64,000 nucleotides of DNA from Mesorhizobium sp. ORS 3324 (GCA_000824825.2 LM655170.1:311841-375840), one strand, 5' to 3'; positions 17,290 through 26,338 are shown, counted from the first letter of the stretch. The notes: a model not told the origin generated them from the sequence alone. Program-made: numbers and translations.

Positions 17290-18675
17290 ATGCAAGTCAA
17301 GCGCAACGGCGACATCTCGTTCTGGTATGCGGATCTGGGCGCGGTTCCTGCGCCGCGTCCGCCTCTGCCCGGCGACATCGAGGCCGATGTCGCGATCGTC
17401 GGCGCCGGCTATACGGGACTCTGGACCGCCTACTATCTGAAGAAGGCGAAGCCGTCGCTTCGCATCGCGATCGTCGAGCGCGAGTTTGCCGGCTTCGGCG
17501 CTTCGGGGCGCAATGGTGGCTGGCTGTCGGGTGGCTTCGGCTGGTCGCGCGAGAAATATCTCAAGACCTCGACCCGGCAAGGTGTGACCGCCATGCAAAA
17601 GGCGATGGCCGGCTGCGTGGACGAAGTGATCCGCGTGGCCGCAGAAGAAGGCATCGATGCCGACATCCGCCGCGTCGACAATCTGACGATCGCCACCAAT
17701 CCGGCGCAGCTCGAACGCGTGCGCGAGGAATGCGAGACCATCCGCTCCTGGGACGCCGACCCCGAGCGTATCGAACTGCTCGACGCGGCCGCGACGCTCG
17801 CCCGCATCAACATCAAGAATGTCATGGGCGGCTTTGTCATCCACGGCCAGGCGCGGGTGCAGCCGGCCAAGCTGGTGCGCGGTCTGGCGGAAGCGGTCGA
17901 GCGGCTCGGCGTGCCGATCTACGAGAACACGACGGTCACTTCCATCGCCAAGGGCAGCGTCACGACGGATCGCGGCACGGTGCGGGCCGAAACCATCATC
18001 CGGGCGACGGAAGGGTTCACCGCCGGCATCCCCGGAGAGGAGCGGACATGGCTGGCGTTGAACAGCGCGCAGATCGTCACCGAGCCGCTGTCGCCGGAGC
18101 TCTGGCGCGAGATCGGCTGGGAGGGACACGAGCTGCTCGGCAATGCCGCGCATGCCTATTGCTATGCACAGCGCACGCGCGAGGGCCGCATCACCATGGG
18201 CGGGCGGGGCGTGCCTTACCGCTATGGCTCGCGTACCGACGTGAACGGCCAGACGCAGCAGGCGACCATCGATCAGCTGCATACGATCCTGACGACGCTG
18301 TTGCCGCAGACGGGGGGATGCCGCATCGACCATGCCTGGTGCGGCGTGCTCGGCGTGCCGCGCGACTGGTGCACGACGGTCGGCCTCGACCCCAGGACCC
18401 GCATCGGCTGGGCCGGCGGCTATGTCGGGCTCGGCGTCTCGAGCTCCAACCTGTCGGGGCGCACGCTGGCGGACCTGATCCTCGGCAATGAGACGGAGCT
18501 TACGCGCCTGCCCTGGGTCAACCGCAAGGTCCGGCCGTGGGAACCGGAACCCTTCCGTTGGCTCGGCGTCCATTCGATGTATCGGCTCTACCGCATCGCC
18601 GACCAGCGCGAGGCCGCGGGACTTGCGCACACTTCGAAGCTTGCCGCTCTCGCCGACAGGATCACAGGCCATTGA
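17290..18675 (+). CDS. FAD-dependent amine oxidoreductase, DAO family (PuuB-like)
   Basis: Flavoprotein of 461 residues in the D-amino-acid oxidase group. The ADP-binding motif VAIVGAGYTGLWTAYYLKK is near residue 35; typical family segments are FGASGRNGGWLSGGFGW, GGFVIHGQARVQPAKLVRGL and the C-terminal GYVGLGVSSSNLSGRTLADL. This organisation is like gamma-glutamylputrescine oxidase (PuuB) and similar rhizobial amine oxidases, so a polyamine or amino-acid substrate is likely but unproven. The ATG at 17290 has AGGAA upstream; the frame is open earlier, to 17203, without a good signal. A polyamine decarboxylase and importer lie elsewhere in the window. Confidence 0.88.
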   Translation: MQVKRNGDISFWYADLGAVPAPRPPLPGDIEADVAIVGAGYTGLWTAYYLKKAKPSLRIAIVEREFAGFGASGRNGGWLSGGFGWSREKYLKTSTRQGVTAMQKAMAGCVDEVIRVAAEEGIDADIRRVDNLTIATNPAQLERVREECETIRSWDADPERIELLDAAATLARINIKNVMGGFVIHGQARVQPAKLVRGLAEAVERLGVPIYENTTVTSIAKGSVTTDRGTVRAETIIRATEGFTAGIPGEERTWLALNSAQIVTEPLSPELWREIGWEGHELLGNAAHAYCYAQRTREGRITMGGRGVPYRYGSRTDVNGQTQQATIDQLHTILTTLLPQTGGCRIDHAWCGVLGVPRDWCTTVGLDPRTRIGWAGGYVGLGVSSSNLSGRTLADLILGNETELTRLPWVNRKVRPWEPEPFRWLGVHSMYRLYRIADQREAAGLAHTSKLAALADRITGH

Positions 18676-18750
18676 CTAAAGCGCAACTTTGATCAGGGCC
18701 AACATCGGGACCGTCTCGACCAAGTCGACGTCGAGCGAAGGGGCAATCCT

Positions 18751-18800
18751 GATGCGTATCGTTCGCCCAAAATCGCTGCGCGTTTTGGGCGGCATGCATC
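18751..18800. repeat. GCATG-type interspersed palindromic repeat
   Basis: An imperfect 50-base palindrome (GATGCGTATCGTTCGCCCAA at the left, TTTTGGGCGGCATGCATC at the right) fills most of the gap between the convergent oxidase and MFS genes. It is the same family as 21088-21132 and 26233-26338. It touches the end of the MFS gene and could also act as a terminator. Confidence 0.6.
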
Positions 18801-20442
18801 AGTGTTCGATCGGCCCCTTGGGCGACACAAGGGCTGTGCCCGCAGTCGTCGGGCGCTCGATCATGCGGCGCACACGCGGCGGGTTCTCGCCGCTGTGCAG
18901 CGCGCGGATGCGCTCGCCGACAACGGCGTCGGCGTGGGTAGCGCGCCTGTTGTGGCGGATGTACTCGACCCAGGTCGGCGTGTGGTAGTGCTCGATCCAC
19001 ACAGACGGATTCTCGAGGTCCCGCGCGAGCGTCCAATTGCGGGCGCCGTCGCGGCGGCGGATGCGGCCGCGCTCGGCCATGGTGGCGAGGAATTCCGGCA
19101 CATCCTCGTCGCGGATGACATATTCGATCATGATGGCGATCGGGCCGCTGCGCGGCTTCAAATCGAGCGCCAGCATCGGTTCCTTGAAGCGGTTGAGCGG
19201 GTCGAGGTTGAGCGTCGTCTGCTGCGGCAGCGGCAGGACGAGGCCGATGGCGCCGCCGGCGAGCATGGCGACCGCGGCAACCATCAGTGCCGTCTCCGCG
19301 CCATGGGCGTCGGCGACGACGCCCCAGATCCAGCTGCCCAGCGCGATGCCGCCGAAGGTTGCCGTCTGGTAGATCGACAGCACGCGGCCGACCACCCAGC
19401 GCGGCGTCGACATCTGCACCGTCACGTTGAAATGCGAAAGCGCGATCACCCAGCAGGCGCCGCCGACGAGCAGGCCGGCCGACGTTTGCCAGGCATTGTG
19501 GCTGACCGCTGCGTTGAGGGCGCAAAGCGCAAAACCGGCGAAGGCGGCGCGCACCATCGTTTCGCTGGAGAGCAGCTGTCTCAGCCTGACGCTGATCAGC
19601 GCGCCACCGACCGCGCCGATGCCGAAGGCGCCGAGCATGATGCCGTAGGTCAGCGCATCGCCCTTGACCACGTCGCGCGCCACCAGCGGCAGCAGCGCCA
19701 ATACCGCGCCGGCGCTGAAGCCGAAGGCCGAGCCTCTCGCCAGCACCTTGCCGATGTTGGGCGACATGGCGACATAGCGCAGGCCGGCGCCCATCGCCGC
19801 ACCCAGCGATTCGCGCGGCAGCGTCTGCTCAGGCAGGTTCGGCTTCCAGCGGAACAGCACGGCGATCAGCCCAACATAGCTGATCGCATTGGCGGCGAAG
19901 GCGGCGGCAGCACCCGCGGCTGCGACGATGACGCCGCCGATCGCCGGGCCGACGCTGCGCGTGATGTTGAAGCCCATCGAGTTCAGCGCGACCGCTGCCG
20001 GCACCTTGGCACGCGGCACCATGTCGCCGACGGAAGCCTGCCATGACGGGCTGTTCAGCGCCGTGCCGCAGTCGATCAGGAAGGTGAAGGCAAGCAGCAT
20101 CCAGGGCGTCATCCAGCCGAACCAGGTGAACACTGTCAGCAGCGCCGAGACGAGCAGCATGAAGCTCTGCGCCACCAGCATGACCTTGCGACGGTTGAAG
20201 CTGTCGGCGATGGCGCCGGCAATGAGCGCGAACAGCATGATCGGCAAGGTGGTCGAAGCCTGGACCAGCGCCACCTGGTAGGAAGAGGTGGCGATCGTGG
20301 TCATCATCCAGGCGGCGCCCACGCCCTGGATCAGGCCGCCGAAGTTAGACACCAGGCTGGCCGACCAGACGGCGCGGAAGATGCCGTGCCGGAACGGCGC
20401 CAGCGCCGAGACGCGTTCGCTTTCCGGCTCGTCGTCGATCAT
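18799..20442 (-). CDS. MFS transporter with C-terminal alpha/beta-barrel-like domain
   Basis: Exporter-type permease of 547 residues in the MFS_3 (EntS-like) group. Twelve hydrophobic segments occupy residues about 20-410; the loop-2/3 motif appears as GAIADSFNRRKVMLV. The last 120 residues (from about RSGPIAIMIEYVIRDED to the end) are soluble and resemble a dimeric alpha/beta-barrel (antibiotic monooxygenase-like) domain, a fusion known in this MFS group. It would export an unknown small molecule. It is divergent from nothing obvious; a 105-base repeat lies upstream. It is part of the non-flagellar block between flhA and fliQ. Confidence 0.87.
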   Translation of the reverse strand: MIDDEPESERVSALAPFRHGIFRAVWSASLVSNFGGLIQGVGAAWMMTTIATSSYQVALVQASTTLPIMLFALIAGAIADSFNRRKVMLVAQSFMLLVSALLTVFTWFGWMTPWMLLAFTFLIDCGTALNSPSWQASVGDMVPRAKVPAAVALNSMGFNITRSVGPAIGGVIVAAAGAAAAFAANAISYVGLIAVLFRWKPNLPEQTLPRESLGAAMGAGLRYVAMSPNIGKVLARGSAFGFSAGAVLALLPLVARDVVKGDALTYGIMLGAFGIGAVGGALISVRLRQLLSSETMVRAAFAGFALCALNAAVSHNAWQTSAGLLVGGACWVIALSHFNVTVQMSTPRWVVGRVLSIYQTATFGGIALGSWIWGVVADAHGAETALMVAAVAMLAGGAIGLVLPLPQQTTLNLDPLNRFKEPMLALDLKPRSGPIAIMIEYVIRDEDVPEFLATMAERGRIRRRDGARNWTLARDLENPSVWIEHYHTPTWVEYIRHNRRATHADAVVGERIRALHSGENPPRVRRMIERPTTAGTALVSPKGPIEH

Positions 20443-20469
20443 GGTCGCTGTCCCGCTACCTGCTGTCTA

Positions 20470-20574
20470 TAGCGGTTCACCGTTTCACAGAAACGGCGAA
20501 CCACTCTATCTCTTTGTTTCCACGCAATTCCGGACGGAAAACTGCTTCACACTTTTCCTGGAATTGCTTTAGCG
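20470..20574. repeat. Interspersed mosaic repeat, family with AATTCCAGGAAAAGTG (copy 1)
   Basis: On the minus strand this reads CAATTCCAGGAAAAGTGTGA, a middle with TTTTCCGTCCGGAA and GGAAACAAAG, and ends with GTGAAACGGTGAACCGCT. The plus strand at 35781-35881 carries nearly the same sequence. It fills the gap between the MFS start and fliQ end. No coding capacity. Confidence 0.7.
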
Positions 20575-20737
20575 CTCGCCGCACGCCCGGGGGGCACGGC
20601 GGCGACTCGCCAAGGATCGCGGTCCAACAACAGGAAGGCAAAGGCGAAAATGCGTCGGCGAAGCTTTAAGCCAAGCATCTTGCCGATCCTGGACCAACCT
20701 TTTGCTGGTTGGGCAGCAGGATGCCCGCAGCCGTTGG

Positions 20738-21004
20738 TCAGAAGCCGTGCTCGATGCGTTCGAAGATGACGTTGGTGAAGGCCGAGATCTGGCTGCCGAT
20801 GAACGGGCCGGTCAGCGCCACCACCAGCATGATGGCGACGATCTTGGGCACGAAGGTGAGCGTGATTTCCTGGATCTGGGTCAGCGCCTGGATGAGCGCG
20901 ATGCCGATGCCAACTGCCATCGCCACAAGCACGACCGGCGCGGATGCGGTAAGCACCGTCCACACCGCGTATTGCACGATATCGAGGGCGTCCGCCTCGT
21001 TCAT
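20738..21004 (-). CDS. fliQ: FliQ, flagellar export gate protein
   Basis: Small export-gate membrane protein of 88 residues, the standard FliQ length, with two hydrophobic helices (APVVLVAMAVGIGIALIQAL and IVAIMLVVALTGPFIGSQI) separated by the conserved TQIQEITLTFVPK. The ATG at 21004 is preceded by GGGGG; the open frame also has a TTG at 21022 without need. It is the last gene of the flgE-flgK-flgL-flaF-flbT-flgD unit, about 130 bases after flgD, with a palindromic repeat between. In related rhizobia fliQ is normally followed by flhA, which here is 6.9 kb away. Confidence 0.94.
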   Translation of the reverse strand: MNEADALDIVQYAVWTVLTASAPVVLVAMAVGIGIALIQALTQIQEITLTFVPKIVAIMLVVALTGPFIGSQISAFTNVIFERIEHGF

Positions 21005-21087
21005 GGGCAGGCCCCCTTGCAAAAGCGGCTAAAGCGGGTCGCGTGAAAAAGGCTTCACGCAACCTGCTTTGGGTTTTTCGATCATAA

Positions 21088-21132
21088 GCATGTCTTTGTC
21101 CCGAAACCGGGGTCCACTTTCGGGAGACATGC
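21088..21132. repeat. GCATG-type interspersed palindromic repeat
   Basis: A 45-base palindrome with arms GCATGTCT/AGACATGC and CCCGAAA/TTTCGGG, situated between flgD and fliQ inside one operon. In RNA it would form a stable hairpin and could reduce expression of fliQ relative to flgD. Confidence 0.68.
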
Positions 21133-21133
21133 T

Positions 21134-21541
21134 CTAGGCGGCCGGCTTGATCGAGACGCCTGCGCCGACGGGGACTTCGGTGCCGTCCTGCAGCACCGCG
21201 ATCAGGCCGCTGCTGGCGAGCTTCACCGAAGCCACCGTTCCGGTGGTCTTGCCGTCGGCGGAGGTGATCGAGCGCCCGATCAGCGCATCGGCCTGCGACA
21301 GCGCCGAAGACTGCATGATCTGGTCGAGCTTGCTGTTGGTCTGAACCGATTGCTCGACCTGCGAGAAGGTCGCAAGCTGCGCGACATATTGCGTCGAATC
21401 CATCGGCTTGGTCGGATCCTGGTTCTTCATCTCGGCGATCAAGAGCTTCAGGAACGATTGGTAGTCGACGGCCGTTTTCGAAGTCGCCTTGGTGCTGGAG
21501 TTGGCGCCTGCCGGAATGGTCGTCGTCATGTCCACGGTCAT
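21134..21541 (-). CDS. flgD: FlgD, hook capping protein (short rhizobial form)
   Basis: Hook-assembly scaffold of 135 residues. The conserved start DYQSFLKLLIAEMKNQDPTK, PMDSTQYVAQLATFSQVEQS is clear. It lacks the longer C-terminal FLG/FN3-like region of enteric FlgD, as is normal in rhizobia, and ends after a short beta segment (LQDGTEVPVGAGVSIKPAA). The start is probably 21541, with an alternative ATG at 21529. It follows flbT by 6 bases. Confidence 0.92.
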   Translation of the reverse strand: MTVDMTTTIPAGANSSTKATSKTAVDYQSFLKLLIAEMKNQDPTKPMDSTQYVAQLATFSQVEQSVQTNSKLDQIMQSSALSQADALIGRSITSADGKTTGTVASVKLASSGLIAVLQDGTEVPVGAGVSIKPAA

Positions 21542-21547
21542 CGGTCT

Positions 21548-21985
21548 CTATGCTCCCACAGCCAGAGCGCGCGGCGTCTCAGGAATGTCGTCATTGCCGC
21601 CGAGCGCCAGACGCTCGAGCGGATAGAGCGCGCGAATTGCCTTCAGCGCCTCGTAGATGTGATCCTCGCCGACCATGCGGTCGATCTGCTTCAGCGCATT
21701 GCAGATTTCCGGATTGTCGAAGCTCGCAATCAGCATCGGCAGCGAGCGGCGGAACATGTCTCGGGCCTCGGACGCGCCCAGCGGGTTAATCAGCATGATC
21801 TGCACGATGAAATAGAGCTGCCTGAGCGGCGTCGAAGCCTGCTCGGCCTGCATGACATGACCTTCCAGAAGGAACTGAACGTCGTTCATCAACTCGATGG
21901 TGACCTTGCGGTCGACGCGGATGACGGCGCCGTTGATGTAGATCTTCTCGTTCGGCTTCAGCGAGATCTTCAGCGTGTTGGTCAT
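21548..21985 (-). CDS. flbT: FlbT, flagellin expression regulator
   Basis: RNA-level regulator of flagellin synthesis, 145 residues, full length for the family. Typical text is SLKPNEKIYINGAVIRVDRK near the start and LYFIVQIMLINPLGASEARD in the middle. In Caulobacter FlbT binds the flagellin mRNA leader and affects its stability, and FlaF acts with it. Its start overlaps the flaF stop by four bases (ATGA). Inverted repeats in both flagellin leaders of this window (35692-35730 and 36974-36994) are possible targets, which is inference. Confidence 0.94.
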   Translation of the reverse strand: MTNTLKISLKPNEKIYINGAVIRVDRKVTIELMNDVQFLLEGHVMQAEQASTPLRQLYFIVQIMLINPLGASEARDMFRRSLPMLIASFDNPEICNALKQIDRMVGEDHIYEALKAIRALYPLERLALGGNDDIPETPRALAVGA

Positions 21986-22329
21986 TGGATGCCGTCCCGG
22001 ATGATCTGGGAGACCTCGATCAGCCCTTCGAAATTGTTGGCGCGGCCCTGGCGGATGTCTTCCGTTTCACGCAGCAGCCACAGGCCGATGGAGATCAGAT
22101 TGGCGCGCAGCTCCTTCGGCAGGGCGTTGTCGCTCGAGCCGAGATCCTCGACGAAGGTGGTCCAGATGCGGTTGGTGAAGTGGAGCGCCTCGACCGCTTC
22201 CATCGACTCCGGGCCGACGGCCGCTGCCGCCGACAGCATGTCGATCGAGCGGGTCAGCAGCTGCCGCTCCCGGTCCTTGGCGTCGGCGACGGAGTCGGTC
22301 TGAATGTCGGCGTAGGAGAATTGATACAT
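21982..22329 (-). CDS. flaF: FlaF, flagellin secretion/expression factor
   Basis: Alphaproteobacterial flagellar protein of 115 residues, partner of FlbT in controlling flagellin amount. The conserved parts SYADIQTDSVADAKDRERQL and HFTNRIWTTFVEDLGSSDN, LPKELRANLISIGLWLLRE are present and the length is usual. It is placed between flgL and flbT and overlaps flbT by 4 bases, so the two are co-translated. Confidence 0.94.
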   Translation of the reverse strand: MYQFSYADIQTDSVADAKDRERQLLTRSIDMLSAAAAVGPESMEAVEALHFTNRIWTTFVEDLGSSDNALPKELRANLISIGLWLLRETEDIRQGRANNFEGLIEVSQIIRDGIQ

Positions 22330-22360
22330 CGTCGGAGCTCTGGCGTTCCGGTGAGAGTGT

Positions 22361-23410
22361 TCAGGTGAGGTAGTTCAACAGGCTGAGCTGCTGCAGACGC
22401 GCGGTCAGGGCGAAGGACGTTTCGATATGCTGTGTCAGGTCCGCAACGCGGGTCGCGGCCTCCGCAGGGTCGACGCCTTCGAGGTCCACGATATGCTTCT
22501 CGAAGAGATCGACCTGCGTCTTCATGCGGTCGCTGGCGTCGGACACGCGCTTCTGGGCAAGGCCCGCCTCGGAACGCACCTGGACGAGGCCGCCGATTGC
22601 TTCGCCGACCATAGCCTGCGCGCGGCTGACGATCGTGCTCTGGCCGGCCTGGCTGATGTTGCCGGTGAACAGAGTGCTGACCATGGCCGCCGCCATGGCG
22701 AGCTTGCGGATGCCCTGCTCATTGGCGCTGACCGAGGTCCGGGTGGTCTCGTTCAGCGAAATGCGGCTGGTGATCTGCGCGTCGGTTGCGCTCGACCAGT
22801 TGGTCTGCCAGCCGGAGCCCAGGAATTGCGGCTCGACCTTGGTGGTAATGAAGTCGTCCATCTGGGCGGCGGTGATGTTGGCGGCCGCCGGATCGTTCTG
22901 GGTGAAGCCGAAATAGCTGGTGAAGGCGGCGTCGAACGCCGCCTTGGCCGGCGAGCCGGAAGCGCCGAAATCGTCGATCGGCTTGACGTCGGTGTTGGTG
23001 CCGGCAAACAGGTATTCGCCGTTGACGCTGGTGTTGAGGATACCCGTCATCTGCTGCAGCGCCGAGGCGCCGGCGGTCTGTAGCACGCTGGTTGAGGAGT
23101 CGCCCGACACGCCGCTGGTCAGCGCCGACAGGAAGCTCTGCGCGAGATCGGAGAGCTGGCCAAGCGAATTCTGGGTCGATGCCAGCCGGGCGGCGACCAA
23201 CGCGTTGGAGTCGACGATGCCGTTCAGCCGGTCGAGGTCTCGCTGGAAGGTGACAGCCTGGGTCGTGCGTCCGCCAAGCGCCAGACCGACATCCGCGACC
23301 TTGCCGGTCTGGGATTCCGTCGTCGCTTTGACGAGATCGGCCTGCATGCGCATCTGCTGGTAGCGCATTGCGTTGGAGATGGCGGCTGAGGAAACGGCTG
23401 TCGCTTTCAT
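22361..23410 (-). CDS. flgL: FlgL, hook-filament junction protein
   Basis: Hook-associated protein 3 (349 residues), joining hook and filament outside the cell. It has the flagellin-like N-terminal coiled coil (SSAAISNAMRYQQMRMQADL) and the matching C-terminal one (ETSFALTARLQQLSLLNYLT). The central, variable domain is shorter than in enterics. It begins 3 bases after flgK, forming an flgK-flgL pair. Confidence 0.94.
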   Translation of the reverse strand: MKATAVSSAAISNAMRYQQMRMQADLVKATTESQTGKVADVGLALGGRTTQAVTFQRDLDRLNGIVDSNALVAARLASTQNSLGQLSDLAQSFLSALTSGVSGDSSTSVLQTAGASALQQMTGILNTSVNGEYLFAGTNTDVKPIDDFGASGSPAKAAFDAAFTSYFGFTQNDPAAANITAAQMDDFITTKVEPQFLGSGWQTNWSSATDAQITSRISLNETTRTSVSANEQGIRKLAMAAAMVSTLFTGNISQAGQSTIVSRAQAMVGEAIGGLVQVRSEAGLAQKRVSDASDRMKTQVDLFEKHIVDLEGVDPAEAATRVADLTQHIETSFALTARLQQLSLLNYLT

Positions 23411-23413
23411 GGC

Positions 23414-24868
23414 TTATCCCACCGCGCTCAACAGGGAGTCCAGCATGTCGCTGACGGTCTTCATCATCCGCGCTGACGCCTGATAGGTGTGCTCGAGGTC
23501 GAGAAGCAGCGACATTTCCTGATCGACATTGACGCCGGTTTCGTTCGACAGCGCCTCAGCCGTGCGCGTGGCCAGCGCCTCCTTGGCATCGGCATTGGTC
23601 GAGGCCTGCTGGCGCACGCTTTCGAACCAGCCGATGGCGTTGGCGGCATAGTCCGAGACGCCGGAGCTGACGGTGATGCCGGCGGAGGAGTCGAAGACCA
23701 TCGGCTGATCCAGCCTGTTGCCGTAGGCGATCAAAAGGTCCGAGTAAGAGGCGCCGCCGCCGGTATTGGCGACATAGGCCGCGCCGTTGGCGCCGCCGTC
23801 GCGCAGGAGCGAGGGGGTGCCGCCGGCGCTGGGATCCATGGCCGCGTTGACGCTGATCGAGCCGGCCAGCCCGTTGACCAGTGTGCCGGCAGCGGGAATG
23901 GCCGGCGCGCCGGACCAGGTGAACAGCCCCGTTGCGTTGGGCTGCGACGGCGAGGTCTCGGCAAATGCCGTGATCAGGCCGCGCGCGATCTCGTCGAGTT
24001 GGCTCTGCATCGTCGCGGCGACATCGTCGCGCAGCTTGAGCATGCCGGCTAGCTTGCCGTCGGCGCTAGCGTTGTCGCCGGTGCCTGCCGAAAGCGGCAC
24101 GTTGTCGATGTAGATCGTGTTGCCGGGCGCGCCGGCCGTATAGCCGGCCGAGGGCGTGAAGGTCACCGATCGCGGCACCGTCTCGAACAGCGTCGTGCCG
24201 TCCTTGGTGGTGATGACCATGTCGTTGTCGCCGCGAGTGAAAGTCGAGACGGGGACATATTCCGCGATCTTCTTCAGAAGCGCGTCGCGCTGGTCGAGCG
24301 CGTCGGACACGTCACTGCCCGAGCGCGTGCCGATGATGACGGCCTTGTTGGCGTCCTGGAACTGGCTGAGCAGCGAGTTGAGGTCGTCGACCGCAGTCGC
24401 GATCTGGCCGTCGGTCTGGGTACGGAAGTCCTGGATCGCGCTGGTGCCGCCATTCAGCGAGCTCACCACCTGCTTGGCCGCGTCGATGACGCTGGTGCCG
24501 AGGTTCTGGTTCGACGGCGTCGTGGCGTAGAGCTGCAGCGCCTGCTGCAGATTGGCGATCGCGGTCGACGGAGACGACGCGTTGTCGACCCCGTTGACCG
24601 AGAGGTCGAGCTGATCCATGCCGCTGTACAGCGCGCTCTGGCCGCTCCATGCCGACAGCGCGGAAAGGTTCTGGCGGAACAGAAGATCATTCGCGGCGCG
24701 CTGTATTTCCACCGATCGCGCGCCGGGCGTCGTGCTGGTGACGACGGCGACCCGCCGGGCGTAATCCGTGTTGGAGGCGTCAGCCACATTGCGCGACACG
24801 ACGCTGGTTTGCTTGGATGTGGCCAGGAGCGCCGACTGGGCGATGCTTAATGCGGTGGAAAGCGACAT
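23414..24868 (-). CDS. flgK: FlgK, hook-associated protein 1
   Basis: Hook-filament adaptor of 484 residues. The N-terminus (SLSTALSIAQSALLATSKQT SVVSRNVADASNTDYARR) and the C-terminus (SLLLDLEHTYQASARMMKTV) are the standard FlgK helices, enclosing a variable middle domain. It follows flgE by 31 bases in the same unit. Confidence 0.95.
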   Translation of the reverse strand: MSLSTALSIAQSALLATSKQTSVVSRNVADASNTDYARRVAVVTSTTPGARSVEIQRAANDLLFRQNLSALSAWSGQSALYSGMDQLDLSVNGVDNASSPSTAIANLQQALQLYATTPSNQNLGTSVIDAAKQVVSSLNGGTSAIQDFRTQTDGQIATAVDDLNSLLSQFQDANKAVIIGTRSGSDVSDALDQRDALLKKIAEYVPVSTFTRGDNDMVITTKDGTTLFETVPRSVTFTPSAGYTAGAPGNTIYIDNVPLSAGTGDNASADGKLAGMLKLRDDVAATMQSQLDEIARGLITAFAETSPSQPNATGLFTWSGAPAIPAAGTLVNGLAGSISVNAAMDPSAGGTPSLLRDGGANGAAYVANTGGGASYSDLLIAYGNRLDQPMVFDSSAGITVSSGVSDYAANAIGWFESVRQQASTNADAKEALATRTAEALSNETGVNVDQEMSLLLDLEHTYQASARMMKTVSDMLDSLLSAVG

Positions 24869-24899
24869 GCGGGTCTTTCACGGGCTGGGGCCCGATGGG

Positions 24900-26156
24900 T
24901 TATCTCTTCAGGTTGACGAGGACGTCCATGAGGTCGGAACCGGTCTGGAAGACTTTCGAGTTGGCGGTGTAGCTGCGCTGCGCCGCAATCATGTTGGTCA
25001 ATTCTTCGGCGATATCGACGTTGGAATTTTCTAGCGCGCCGGAAACGACCGAACCGAGTTTTCCTTCATTGGCAAAGCCGATGCGAACGGCGCCCGAGTC
25101 CGCGCTCTGCACATAGACGTTGCCCGGCATGGCGGTGAGGTTGTCGGGGCTCTGAACGTCGGCCAGCGGTATCTTGTAGAGCGGCTTGGTGGTGCCGTCC
25201 TGGTACTGCGCGTAGATGACGCCGTCCTGGCTGATCTGGATCTTCTCGATCGTGCTCGGCGGATTGCCGTTGACCTTGGCGTCGGAGACCGTGAAGCCGG
25301 TTCCGAGCTGCGTCAGCTTGGAGAGATCGAGGTTGAGGGTCGAGCCGTTCGGCACGGTAAAGGAGATGCCCGTGGTCGCGCCGGTCAGCTTGCCTGTGGT
25401 GGTGTCGAAAGTGAGGTTGGCCGAGCCCAGCGCGCCACCGGTATAGGGGAAGGACGTGCCTGGGGTCGCCTTCGACTGGTCGAAGACCGAGACCTCCCAG
25501 TTGCCTGAGCCTTTGTTGGTGAAATAGACGTCGAGCAGCACCTTGTTGCCGAGATTGTCATAGGCGACCAGCGAGGATTTCGACGTGTACTGCGCCGAAG
25601 CGCTGTTGGTGGAGGGCAGGCTGCCGGCTGCGACCGGAGTGGCGCCCGCCGGCAGGTTGCCGGTGAAGGTTCCTTCGGTGCTGGGCGTCGCCGTCATCTC
25701 CTGGTCGGAGATCTGCACCGGCACCAGGCCCTCGAAACCGTTGGCGGTCGCGGCCGGATCGCCATTGGCGTAGCTGTAGGCCATCAGCTGGTAGCCGGCG
25801 GCATTGACCAGCCGACCCTGGGCGTCCGGAACGAAGGCGCCGGCACGGGTGAGGTAGGGGGTGCCGCTCGGGTCCTGCACGACGAAGAAGCCGTCGCCGT
25901 TGACGGCGAGGTCCGATACCGAGGTGGTGTATTGCAAGACGCCCTGCGAGCTGACGGCGGAGCGGATCGTCGTCGTGACGCCGCCCGAATTGTAGGCGCC
26001 GCCCGTGCTCGGCATGATGAGCGTCGAGAACTCGGCGGAGGAGCGCTTGTAGCCGGTGGTGTCGGAGTTGGCGATGTTGTCGGCCACCGTGGACAAGCGG
26101 TTGGCCTGCGCGTTCATGCCGGAGACGCCGGTCCGCATCATTCCGTAGAGGCTCAT
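24900..26156 (-). CDS. flgE: FlgE, flagellar hook protein
   Basis: Hook subunit of 418 residues. N-terminal SLYGMMRTGVSGMNAQANRL followed by STVADNIANSDTTGYKRSS, and C-terminal NSNVDIAEELTNMIAAQRSY are the family signatures of rod/hook proteins. The ATG at 26156 has GAGGAG upstream; the frame is open farther but that part is a repeat. It heads the unit flgE-flgK-flgL-flaF-flbT-flgD-fliQ. The likely promoter (26356-26376) lies about 200 bases away, separated by two tandem repeats, giving a long structured leader. Confidence 0.96.
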   Translation of the reverse strand: MSLYGMMRTGVSGMNAQANRLSTVADNIANSDTTGYKRSSAEFSTLIMPSTGGAYNSGGVTTTIRSAVSSQGVLQYTTSVSDLAVNGDGFFVVQDPSGTPYLTRAGAFVPDAQGRLVNAAGYQLMAYSYANGDPAATANGFEGLVPVQISDQEMTATPSTEGTFTGNLPAGATPVAAGSLPSTNSASAQYTSKSSLVAYDNLGNKVLLDVYFTNKGSGNWEVSVFDQSKATPGTSFPYTGGALGSANLTFDTTTGKLTGATTGISFTVPNGSTLNLDLSKLTQLGTGFTVSDAKVNGNPPSTIEKIQISQDGVIYAQYQDGTTKPLYKIPLADVQSPDNLTAMPGNVYVQSADSGAVRIGFANEGKLGSVVSGALENSNVDIAEELTNMIAAQRSYTANSKVFQTGSDLMDVLVNLKR

Positions 26157-26232
26157 AAAAACATCTCCTCGATGCCTGAAAGCGCATCGCGGCGAAACGG
26201 AAGCTGGCGACGCGCTTTGAGTCTTTGTTTCG

Positions 26233-26338
26233 ATGCAAGTCGTTCTCCCAAAGCGGCTGTGCACTTTTGGGCGACATGCATTTTTGCCGAGGCATGTCGT
26301 TGTCCCAAAACCGCTGTGCACTTTTGGGCGACATGCAC
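26233..26338. repeat. Two tandem GCATG-type palindromic repeats upstream of flgE
   Basis: Copy 1 (26233-26280) and copy 2 (26291-26338) share the right half GTGCACTTTTGGGCGACATG exactly, with left halves ATGCAAGTCGTTCTCCCAAA and GGCATGTCGTTGTCCCAAAA. Each copy is a palindrome (GCATGTCG/CGACATGC arms). They lie between the predicted flgE promoter and the flgE start, so would be transcribed as two hairpins in the leader. Confidence 0.72.

Noticed and set aside
26233..26338. Two direct repeats considered as a CRISPR remnant
   Set aside because: Only two copies, no constant spacer pattern, no cas genes, and the same unit occurs singly elsewhere as a dispersed palindrome.
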